8,270 bases of DNA. Origin: Gemmatimonadota bacterium. GTDB taxonomy: Bacteria > Gemmatimonadota > Gemmatimonadetes > Longimicrobiales > RSA9. The DNA lies in NCBI GenBank assembly GCA_019689775.1, contig JADGGV010000154.1:1-8270 (forward strand), read 5' to 3'. The notes beneath the pieces were generated by a model. It worked only from the letters and a program-made list of their open reading frames with translations. It did not search any database and was not told the origin of the DNA. The position numbers were made by a program, and so were the translations under genes. Positions 1 through 5,776 of this stretch are shown one piece after another. Position 1 is the first letter of the stretch. Each line of letters starts with the position of its first letter.

Positions 1-1075
1 CGGGCGCCGGCGGCACGGGCGCCGGCCGGGCCGCTGCCGCTCGCGCGGGCGCGCGCCACGCGGGCTCCGGTCGCGCGGGCGCACGCGGACCCGCGGCGGC
101 CAGGTCGGCGGGCCGTGGCGACGCGGCGGAGGCCGGCGGCCGAGCGGCGGCCGGCGGGCGGCCGGGCGCCGCCTCGCGCGCGGCCGACGGCACACGCTCG
201 GCCAACGCCACCCGCCCCGCGGACGCCACGCGCCCGGCCGCCACGCCGTCGCCGTCCGCCACGCGCCCGGCGGACGCCGCCGGGTCCGCGGGCCTCGGCC
301 GCATGGCCGCGGTCGGCCGGCGCGGCGGCTCCGGACGCGTCGCCGCCGGGGGCGCGGCGTCGGGCTCGGCGTCGGGCGCACCGCCACCCACGCCCTCCCA
401 GGTGTAGACCGGGTACGCCTCCTCGGCGGCGACGAACGCATACGGTGCGACGCGGCCGAGCACGGCCAGCCCGGCGAACAGGACGAGCGCGAGCGCCGCG
501 GTGGCGGCGCCGTCGACGGGGCCGACGCCGAGGAGGCGCCGGACGCCGCCGCGGTCCGCCAGGAGCCACGCGCCGAGCGCGAGGCCGCCGAGCGCGAGGA
601 GGCCGGAGAGGACGCCGAGCCCGGCGGGGCGCGGCCAGCGCAGCAGGATGAGGAGTCCGAGCGCGAGGGGGAACAGGATCCCGGCGCGGGCGGTGAGGCG
701 CGCCGCGAGCAGCCGCCGGGGCGAGGGCGTCCGTGCGGGTGCGCCGGCGTCGCGACGGGGCGGCGAAGCGGTCGTGCGGGCCGACGCCGCGGCGTCGCGC
801 GTGTGGCGCCGCGCCCGCGGCGCGGGCTCGCGCGCGGGCGACGGCACGATGACCGCCGGGCCCGGCGCCTCCGCCGCGGGCGGGCGGGTCAGCGCGCGGT
901 ACGCCTCGACGATGCGTCGCAGCTCCTCGGTCGCCTCGGCCTGGAGCGCCGGCTCGCCCGCGAAGCGATCCGGGTGCCAGCGTTTGGTCAGCTCGCGGTA
1001 CGCGCGCTTGATGTCCTCGAGCGAGGCGTCGGGACCGAGCCCGAGGGTGCTCAGGTGGCGCTCGCGAGGATCCAT
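1..1075 (-). CDS. J-domain (DnaJ-like) membrane protein, 3' end beyond window
   Basis: The minus strand reads open from the ATG at 1075 to the window edge (358 complete codons, no stop). Residues about 5-63 form a J domain: an LGL start, a helix ending in YRELTKRW, the HPD tripeptide at residues 34-36 followed by RF, then a helix ending in VEAYRALT. J domains stimulate Hsp70 (DnaK) ATPase through HPD. After a Pro/Ala/Arg linker (about 65-125) come two or three hydrophobic stretches (about 131-145, 151-173, 190-207) that look like membrane segments. From about residue 230 there is an Ala/Pro/Arg-rich tail with GRVA repeats. No zinc-finger or C-terminal DnaJ domains are visible, so this is not classical DnaJ but a membrane-anchored J protein (inference). 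It would present its J domain in the cytoplasm. No clear Shine-Dalgarno lies before the ATG. It is divergent from the M55 peptidase gene. The J domain is secure; the client and role are unknown. Confidence 0.85.
   Translation of the reverse strand, partial: MDPRERHLSTLGLGPDASLEDIKRAYRELTKRWHPDRFAGEPALQAEATEELRRIVEAYRALTRPPAAEAPGPAVIVPSPAREPAPRARRHTRDAAASARTTASPPRRDAGAPARTPSPRRLLAARLTARAGILFPLALGLLILLRWPRPAGLGVLSGLLALGGLALGAWLLADRGGVRRLLGVGPVDGAATAALALVLFAGLAVLGRVAPYAFVAAEEAYPVYTWEGVGGGAPDAEPDAAPPAATRPEPPRRPTAAMRPRPADPAASAGRVADGDGVAAGRVASAGRVALAERVPSAAREAAPGRPPAAARPPASAASPRPADLAAAGPRAPARPEPAWRAPARAAAARPAPVPPAP
206..271. repeat. Degenerate in-frame direct repeats in the J-protein tail
   Basis: On the plus strand the 15-mer CGCCACGCGCCCGGC occurs at 224-238 and 257-271, exactly 33 nt apart, and a degenerate copy begins at 206, 18 nt before the first. 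The spacings are multiples of three, and on the minus strand they encode the repeated AGRVA/GRVA peptides of the J-protein tail. A second pair, TCGCGCGGGCGC at 41-52 and 71-82, encodes APAR-type repeats. This looks like low-complexity expansion of a disordered tail, not a mobile or regulatory repeat. Confidence 0.5.
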
Positions 1076-1125
1076 GCGCGGCTGAACCGTGGGGGATGAT
1101 CGGGCGATTGCGGCGCCGCGGGACG

Positions 1126-1155
1126 TTCCCGGAGCGACGTCGCCTACAGTATATT
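1126..1155 (+). promoter_or_regulatory. Candidate promoter for the M55 peptidase gene
   Basis: The divergent spacer 1076-1199 is GC-rich except for one AT-rich island, 1145-1155. It contains TATATT at 1150-1155 (5 of 6 matches to TATAAT). A weak -35-like TTCCCG lies at 1126-1131, 18 nt upstream. Read on the other strand, the same island gives TATACT (1153-1148), so it could also serve the J-protein gene. A 10-bp perfect palindrome, GCGACGTCGC, lies inside the spacer at 1134-1143. The call rests on motif resemblance only. Confidence 0.35.
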
Positions 1156-1199
1156 CGGTCCCATCCCCGGAACACTTCACCCGAGCGCCGGAGCCCGTC

Positions 1200-2105
1200 A
1201 TGCGCCGAGCCGCGCCCTGGTTCGTCCTCGCCCTGGTCCTCGCCCTCACGCCCGGCCGCGCGCACGCGCAGCGCGGCAAGCTGAAGGTCTACATCTCCGC
1301 CGACATGGAGGGGGTCGCGGGGGTCGTCACCGGCGACCAGCTCGGTCCGACCGGCTTCGAGTACGGCCGCTTCCGCGAGTTCATGACGCGCGAGGTCCTG
1401 GCCGCGATCGACGGCGCGAAGGCCGCCGGCGCGACCGAGATCGTCGTCTCCGACTCCCACGGCAACGGCGAGAGCCTGCTCATCGACGAGCTGCCCGCGG
1501 ACGTGCGGGTCGTGCGCTCCTGGCCGCGCCCGCTGATGATGATGGAGGGGATCGACTCCACGTTCGACGCCGCGATCTTCATCGGCTACCACGCCTCGAG
1601 CGTGAACCCGACGGGCGTGCGCGCGCACACCATCTCCAGCGCGAACATCACGGAGGTCCGGCTGAACGGCACGCCGATGCCCGAGGCCGGGATCAACGCC
1701 GCGATCGCCGGGCACTTCGGCGTGCCGGTCGTCATGGTCTCCGGCGACGACGCGGCCGTCGCGGAGATCCAGAAGCTGCTCGGCCCGATCGAGGGCGCCG
1801 TCGTCAAGCGCGCCGTCAGCTTCCACGCGGCCGAGACGCTGACGCCGGCGGCGGCGCAGGCGCTGATCCGCGAGCGCGTCCGGGCCGGGCTCGAGCGCCG
1901 CGCCTCCCTGCGCCCCTACGTCCTCAAGCGACCGGTGCGCCTCGACCTCTCGCTGAAGAGCTACCGCCCCGCCGAGCTGCTCGCCTACCTGCCGGGCGTC
2001 ACCCGCACCGGCGCGCGCAGCATCTCGATGACCGGCGCCAGCGTGCTCGACGTGTCGAAGTTCCTGGAGTTCGCGACGAACTACAGCATCGAGTTGCAGC
2101 CGTGA
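1200..2105 (+). CDS. Exported M55-family D-aminopeptidase (DppA-like)
   Basis: A 301-aa protein of the DppA/M55 family, zinc peptidases that remove N-terminal D-amino acids from peptides. The N-terminus (Arg-Arg, a hydrophobic run from 7 to 17, then AHA before Gln24) is a classical signal peptide, so the mature enzyme is probably periplasmic; the founding Bacillus DppA is cytoplasmic. Family metal-site residues are all visible: Asp35 and Glu37 in SADMEG, His87 in SDSHG, His131 in GYHA and Glu162 in MPEAG. His143 in AHTIS matches the catalytic histidine. After removing a 27-residue offset, the first four fall at the DppA positions 8, 10, 60 and 104. The ATG at 1200 is preferred over a GTG at 1089: it has GGAG at 1190-1193 with 6-nt spacing, and only this start puts the signal peptide at the N-terminus. 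The gene ends 16 bp before the convergent GT9 gene. A role in peptidoglycan-derived or D-peptide scavenging is inference; no transporter lies alongside. Confidence 0.92.
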   Translation: MRRAAPWFVLALVLALTPGRAHAQRGKLKVYISADMEGVAGVVTGDQLGPTGFEYGRFREFMTREVLAAIDGAKAAGATEIVVSDSHGNGESLLIDELPADVRVVRSWPRPLMMMEGIDSTFDAAIFIGYHASSVNPTGVRAHTISSANITEVRLNGTPMPEAGINAAIAGHFGVPVVMVSGDDAAVAEIQKLLGPIEGAVVKRAVSFHAAETLTPAAAQALIRERVRAGLERRASLRPYVLKRPVRLDLSLKSYRPAELLAYLPGVTRTGARSISMTGASVLDVSKFLEFATNYSIELQP

Positions 2106-2121
2106 GCCACCCGGCCCGGCC

Positions 2122-3195
2122 CTACCCCGCCGCCCCCCGCTTCGCCTCCGTCGTCCGGAGCGCCAGCTCGACCTTGGCCAGCACGGCGTCCACCGTGACG
2201 CGCGCCATGCCGTCCGCGCGGTGCTCCATGCTCGGGGGATAGTCCTCGCCGGGCTCGCGGGCGTAGCCGTCGACGACGAACTCGGTGAAGCGGCGGTAGG
2301 GGCCGTAGCGCTTCGGGTTCGTGTAGCCGTAGAGGCCGACGACGGGGGTGTCGAGCGCGCGGGCCAGATGCAGCGGTCCGGTGTCGGGGCTGACGACGAT
2401 GCGCGCGGCATCCAGGAGCCAGACGAGCTTGCGGACGTCGTCGCCCAGCGCGTTGACGACGCGGGCGCCGCTCGTCCGCTCGATCGTCCGCGCGATCGCC
2501 GCCTCCGCCGCCGACGGCCCGCCGACGATGACGGGGCGCAGCCCGAAGTCGCGCTCCAGCGCGGCCGCGACGCGCGCGTACCGCTCCGGCGCCCAGTTCT
2601 TCTGCGGCTTGCTCGTGCCGACGACGATCGCCGCGGCCGGCCGATCCAGCCCGGCGACGAACTCCGCCTGCGCGGCGCGCTCCGCGTCCGAGAGCGGAAT
2701 GTTCCACTCCACGGGCGCGGGATCGACGCCCAGGTACTCGAGGAACTCGAAGTACTGGTCCTGCACGTGCCGGACGGGGCGCGGCGGGATGCGGTGCGTC
2801 GTGAAGAGCCAGTTCAGGTCGCGGGCGCGGGCGCGGTCGAAGCCGAGCTTCACGGCCGCCGGCGCCATCGCGGCGATCAGCCCGGCCTTGAGGTAGACCT
2901 GGAGCGCCAGCAGCACGTCGAAGCGGCGGCCGCGCAGGCGCTCGCGCAGCTCGGCGTACGAGCGCCACGCCGCGGCGCCGCGCCGACGGTGGAAGACGAC
3001 GAACTCGTCGACGGCCGGGTGCCCCGCCACCAGCCGGTGCGGCACCGGCTGGACGATCCAGGTGATGCGCGCGGCCGGATACGCCCGGCGCAGCGCGTTC
3101 GCGACGGGGAGCACGTGCACCGCGTCGCCCAGCGCGCTCAACATCAGGATCCCGATCTCGCGCGCTTCGGGGAAGCGCAGCCCCGTCTCAGCCAT
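2122..3195 (-). CDS. GT9 (ADP-heptose:LPS heptosyltransferase-type) glycosyltransferase
   Basis: A 357-aa protein of glycosyltransferase family 9, the WaaC/WaaF/WaaQ group that transfers heptose from ADP-heptose to the lipopolysaccharide inner core at the cytoplasmic face of the inner membrane. The N-terminal Rossmann half begins IGILMLSALGDAVHVLP with the family GD at residues 23-24. The second half has the nucleotide-sugar binding signature GTSKPQKNW (193-201), followed by the loop VIVGGPSAAE, and the hallmark DTGPLHLA (271-278) leading to TPVVGLYGYTNP. Length is normal for the family. Its ATG overlaps the end of the Kdo-kinase-like gene by 8 nt (3188-3195), so the two are probably translationally coupled. 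AGAGG lies about 11 nt upstream. The kinase neighbour supports a core-oligosaccharide role. Which sugar and which position (Hep I, II or other) cannot be told from sequence. It is last in the apparent operon. Confidence 0.9.
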   Translation of the reverse strand: MAETGLRFPEAREIGILMLSALGDAVHVLPVANALRRAYPAARITWIVQPVPHRLVAGHPAVDEFVVFHRRRGAAAWRSYAELRERLRGRRFDVLLALQVYLKAGLIAAMAPAAVKLGFDRARARDLNWLFTTHRIPPRPVRHVQDQYFEFLEYLGVDPAPVEWNIPLSDAERAAQAEFVAGLDRPAAAIVVGTSKPQKNWAPERYARVAAALERDFGLRPVIVGGPSAAEAAIARTIERTSGARVVNALGDDVRKLVWLLDAARIVVSPDTGPLHLARALDTPVVGLYGYTNPKRYGPYRRFTEFVVDGYAREPGEDYPPSMEHRADGMARVTVDAVLAKVELALRTTEAKRGAAG

Positions 3196-3985
3196 CCAGC
3201 AACATCCTCTCGGCCTCCGTCAGGCGCCGGCCGGTGCGCGCCTCCCATTTCCGCACCGAGCGGCGCAGCCGCGAGCGCATGGCCCGGCGCTGCCGCCACG
3301 ACGCGCGCCGCACGATGCGGCAGCCGTCCAGGTCCAGCACCCACGCGCCGGGCCGGGCGGGCTCTCCCTCGAGCAGGATGTTCTTCACGTTCAGGTCGCG
3401 GTGCACGACGCCGCGCTCGCCGAGCAGCCGGAGCAGCCGGCCCGCCGCACCGCACGCGGCCAGGCGCTCCTCCGCGCCGGCCGGCGGCTCCGCCCACAGC
3501 GCCGCCGCCAGGTCCCGCGCGCCCGGCACCTCGCGCGTCGCGATGTCGGCGCGATAGAACCGGCCCGCCGGATAGACCACGAGCCCCACGACCTCCGGCG
3601 TCGGCACCCCCCGCTCCCGCGCCGCCACGCTCGCGCGCAGCTCCGCCAGCGGACGCGACTCGCCGAGCCGCGCGTAGCGGTCGCCGAGCCAGCGCGCCAT
3701 GGCGCCGCCGCGCCGGTAGTGCCGCACCACCCAACCGCCGCCCGGCGCCGGAACCGCGTACGCCGTCCCGCGGCCGAGCAGCGCCCGCGCATCCGGGCGC
3801 CCGGCGGCCCAGTCGAAGAGCGAGCCCGCCGCGTCGACCGCAGCGGCGACCGCCGCCCACGCCTCCGCCAGCGCCACGACGAGCGCGCCCCGCCGCTCGC
3901 CGGCGACATACCCCGCCGGCAGGACGCGCGGCCCGTGCACGCCGCCGCGGCGCGAAGGCTCGGTCTCTGGAAGTTCAGAAGGCAT
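3188..3985 (-). CDS. kdkA: Kdo-kinase-like lipopolysaccharide kinase (KdkA/WaaP family)
   Basis: A 265-aa protein-kinase-fold sugar kinase. KdkA phosphorylates Kdo of lipid A-core in the cytoplasm using ATP. Motifs in order: the conserved VVRHYRRGG segment (86-94) with GDRY following; the SRPLAELR helix; GVPTPEVVGLVVY and FYRADIAT (143-150), typical of KdkA; the catalytic loop HRDLNVKN (195-202, Asp197 and Asn202); and DLD (218-220) in the position of the kinase DFG/DFD metal-binding motif. The C-terminus RLRRSVRKW also fits the family. The ATG at 3985 lies 35 nt after the upstream 148-aa gene and has no strong Shine-Dalgarno. The first dozen codons use AT-richer codons than the rest, so a downstream start such as the GTG at codon 16 is possible. 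The adjoining GT9 gene supports a core-LPS role. Kdo versus another inner-core sugar as acceptor is not settled by sequence. Confidence 0.85.
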   Translation of the reverse strand: MPSELPETEPSRRGGVHGPRVLPAGYVAGERRGALVVALAEAWAAVAAAVDAAGSLFDWAAGRPDARALLGRGTAYAVPAPGGGWVVRHYRRGGAMARWLGDRYARLGESRPLAELRASVAARERGVPTPEVVGLVVYPAGRFYRADIATREVPGARDLAAALWAEPPAGAEERLAACGAAGRLLRLLGERGVVHRDLNVKNILLEGEPARPGAWVLDLDGCRIVRRASWRQRRAMRSRLRRSVRKWEARTGRRLTEAERMLLDG

Positions 3986-4020
3986 CCCGGTGGGCGCGAC
4001 GGCGCGTCCGGCGGCCGCCG

Positions 4021-4467
4021 CTACACCGCGGTCGTGCCGGCGGCCGTGCGCGCCCCCGCGCCACGGCGCCGGTAGATCCCCACGCGCAGCGGCGGGTCGA
4101 CGCGCCAGCGGAAGTAGAGGCGGTTCTCCCCCTCGACGACCAGCGTGTCCGTGTGCTCGCGCGTCTTCGGGTAGTCGCGCCCCGGCTCGCTCTCGATGAG
4201 CAGCACCTCGTCCGGGCCGAGCCCCGCCTCGAGCGCCTCCAGCTCCGCGCGGAGCCGCTCCAGGAGCCGCTCCTCCGCGTCGAGCTGCACGTCGCCCTCC
4301 GTCTCGGCGTGCAGCTCCCGCCCGCCAATGCGCTCGTGCGTCTCGAAGAACTCGTCCGCAGGCATGGACAGCCCCGGTGCCCGCGCGAACGCGATCTCGG
4401 TCAGCGCCCGCGCGTTGAAGGCGGGCACGACCCGACCGACCGAGCTGCCGAAACGACGGACGATCAC
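4021..4467 (-). CDS. Conserved-looking 148-aa protein of unknown function
   Basis: I do not recognise this family. The start is GTG at 4467 with GGAGGT at 4476-4471, a strong but close (3 nt) ribosome binding site; an ATG at 4478 is out of frame. The protein has no signal peptide, membrane segment or Cys cluster. Residues 1-50 are mixed; about 61-83 form a strongly charged amphipathic helix (DAEERLLERLRAELEALEAGLG), perhaps a coiled coil. Residues 87-134 look like a beta-rich domain containing VLLIESEPGRDYPKTREHT, then TLVVEGENRLYFRWRV and PPLRVGIYRR. The last 14 residues are Gly/Ala/Thr-rich and probably disordered. Its codon use matches the neighbouring genes, and it lies between the aldo/keto reductase (74-nt gap) and the LPS kinase (35-nt gap) on the same strand, so it is probably a genuine operon member. 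Its role is unknown. Confidence 0.75.
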   Translation of the reverse strand: MIVRRFGSSVGRVVPAFNARALTEIAFARAPGLSMPADEFFETHERIGGRELHAETEGDVQLDAEERLLERLRAELEALEAGLGPDEVLLIESEPGRDYPKTREHTDTLVVEGENRLYFRWRVDPPLRVGIYRRRGAGARTAAGTTAV

Positions 4468-4470
4468 GCG

Positions 4471-4476
4471 ACCTCC
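4471..4476 (-). promoter_or_regulatory. Ribosome binding site that fixes the GTG start of the 148-aa gene
   Basis: GGAGGT on the minus strand, three bases before GTG 4467-4465. The site overlaps an ATG (4478-4476) that opens a four-codon reading frame (Met-Glu-Val-Ala) whose TGA overlaps the GTG as GTGA. The site supports the GTG start, because no in-frame ATG is nearby upstream. Confidence 0.6.
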
Positions 4477-4541
4477 ATTGCGTTGCCTCGCTGGAAGATC
4501 GGCGAGCCCGCCGCCTCGGGCAAGCGCGCCCGCCCGGCCCC

Positions 4542-5546
4542 TCACTCCACCGCCCCGAGGTGCGCGCCCCAGTCCTCCGCGAAGCGACGGCCGTCCTGCG
4601 CCAGGCGCTCCAGCTCCGCCGCATCGAGCGGCGTGAACGCCCGCGCGCGCTGCACGTTCTCGTGCAGCTCCCGCCGGTCGACCATCCCGATCACCGCGGC
4701 CGCGCACCCCTCCAGCGAGAGCGCGTAGCGGAACGCCCGGTCGTGCCAGTGTCGCGGCAGCAGCGCCGGCGTCGCCCGGCCTTCCATCGTGCCGCCGAAG
4801 ACCTTCATCGCCAGCAGCCCGACGCCCTTCTCCCGCGCCACGGGCCAGACGCGCCCCTCGAAGTCGTAGGTGTGGACGTCGACGAAGTTCGCGGCCGTCA
4901 TGAGCACGTCGATGTCGAACTCGCGCAGCGCGCGCAGCACGCGCCCCGGCCGGCAATGCGCGCTGACGCCGACGAAGCGCGCGAGCCCCTCGGCCTTCGC
5001 CGCCATCGCCATCTCCATCACGCCGTCCGGCCCGAACACGACCGCCGGGTCCATCCGGTCGTGGCCGAGCGAATGGACGTAGAGCACATCGACGTAGTCC
5101 GTCCCCAGTTCGCCCAGGCTGCGCTCGAGCATCCGCCGCCCCGCGGCCGCGTCGGGCTCGAACACCTTCGTCGTCAGAATCACCTCGCTCCGGCGCCGGC
5201 GCAGCACCTGCGACACCTGGTGGTGCGCCCGCCCGTAACCGCCCTCCGGCGACGCCGTGTCGATCAGCCGCACGCCCAGGTCCAGCGCCTCGCTCAGGAG
5301 CGCGTACGCCGCCTCGTCCGATGCGCTCCGCCCCAGCGACGCCGTGCCGAACCCCAGGATCGGCACCGCCAGCCCCGTGCGCCCCAGCACCCGCTGCGGC
5401 AGCGCCCACGTCGGCGGCGCCCGGCGCGCCTCCTCCGCGGCGCCCTCCTCCCGGGCCAGCCCGGCGAGACCGCCAAACGCACGGAAGAACCCACGTCGGC
5501 TCAGCCCGCGCTCCTCGGGCGGCACGGGCGGCTTCTTGCGGAACAT
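4542..5546 (-). CDS. Aldo/keto reductase with Tat-like N-terminal motif
   Basis: A 334-aa NADPH-dependent aldo/keto reductase family protein (TIM barrel). The core begins LGRTGLAVPILGFGTASLG (about 54-72). The catalytic tetrad is complete: Asp96 (IDTA), Tyr104 (GGYGRAHH), Lys127 (TTKV) and His158 (YVHS). Late strands GVSAHC, ANFVDVHTYD, LLAMKVFGG and AAVIGMVDRRELHENV are as expected, the last being the cofactor-phosphate region. There is no C-terminal 4Fe-4S cluster. The N-terminal extension of about 50 residues contains SRRGFFRAF (16-24), a twin-arginine-like motif, but the following hydrophobic stretch is short and quickly becomes charged (REEGAAEEARR), so export is doubtful. The ATG at 5546 is chosen because GGAG lies 5 nt upstream. 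It is first of the apparent four-gene operon running into the LPS genes. The substrate is unknown, and a link to LPS rests only on location. Confidence 0.88.
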   Translation of the reverse strand: MFRKKPPVPPEERGLSRRGFFRAFGGLAGLAREEGAAEEARRAPPTWALPQRVLGRTGLAVPILGFGTASLGRSASDEAAYALLSEALDLGVRLIDTASPEGGYGRAHHQVSQVLRRRRSEVILTTKVFEPDAAAGRRMLERSLGELGTDYVDVLYVHSLGHDRMDPAVVFGPDGVMEMAMAAKAEGLARFVGVSAHCRPGRVLRALREFDIDVLMTAANFVDVHTYDFEGRVWPVAREKGVGLLAMKVFGGTMEGRATPALLPRHWHDRAFRYALSLEGCAAAVIGMVDRRELHENVQRARAFTPLDAAELERLAQDGRRFAEDWGAHLGAVE

Positions 5547-5776
5547 CGTCTCTCCAGGAACTCGGACCACATCATCCGGCGCCAGGGACCTGAGCCGGCC
5601 GGCGCCCGTTCATCGGTCCCGGCCGCGGCGCTGTGCGCGGCCGCGGTCGAGCGGATCATGCGCGCGGCCGCCACGCCCGATCCTTACGCAATGGGGCGCC
5701 GGCGCCGGCCATGGCGCCCGCGGCCCATCGCATGCATTCTCCCCCGTCCAGAACGCACCCGAGCCGCGGACCCGCG
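5547..5776. other. Divergent spacer between reductase operon and phosphatase gene
   Basis: 230 bp with no convincing ORF. It should carry the promoters of both flanking transcription units, but no good -35/-10 pair stands out in either direction. Visible structure is a 12-bp perfect palindrome, GGCGCCGGCGCC at 5695-5706, in a GC-rich setting where such palindromes arise easily. An in-frame ATG at 5732 could lengthen the phosphatase by 15 residues. No riboswitch or RNA gene was recognised. Confidence 0.5.

Noticed and set aside
1..300. Short repeats at the left end as a possible CRISPR or mobile-element end.
   Set aside because: Copies are short, imperfect and in-frame with the J-protein tail. 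There are no regular unique spacers, and they encode repeated peptides.
115..1099. Several plus-strand frames at the left end.
   Set aside because: Their translations are almost wholly Arg/Pro/Ala. The minus strand has a clear J domain with HPD, so these are shadows.
1089..1199. GTG at 1089 as an upstream start for the M55 peptidase.
   Set aside because: It would bury the signal peptide 37 residues in and run through the promoter-like island. The ATG at 1200 has a good ribosome site.
2221..4728. A plus-strand open frame of 835 codons.
   Set aside because: It lies antisense to four minus-strand genes with recognised or coherent products. Its translation is Arg/Pro/Ala-rich with no domain. 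Long empty antisense frames are expected in such GC-rich DNA.
5695..5706. GGCGCCGGCGCC palindrome as an operator or terminator.
   Set aside because: Such GC palindromes occur easily by chance at this base composition, and no partner site or T tract is seen.
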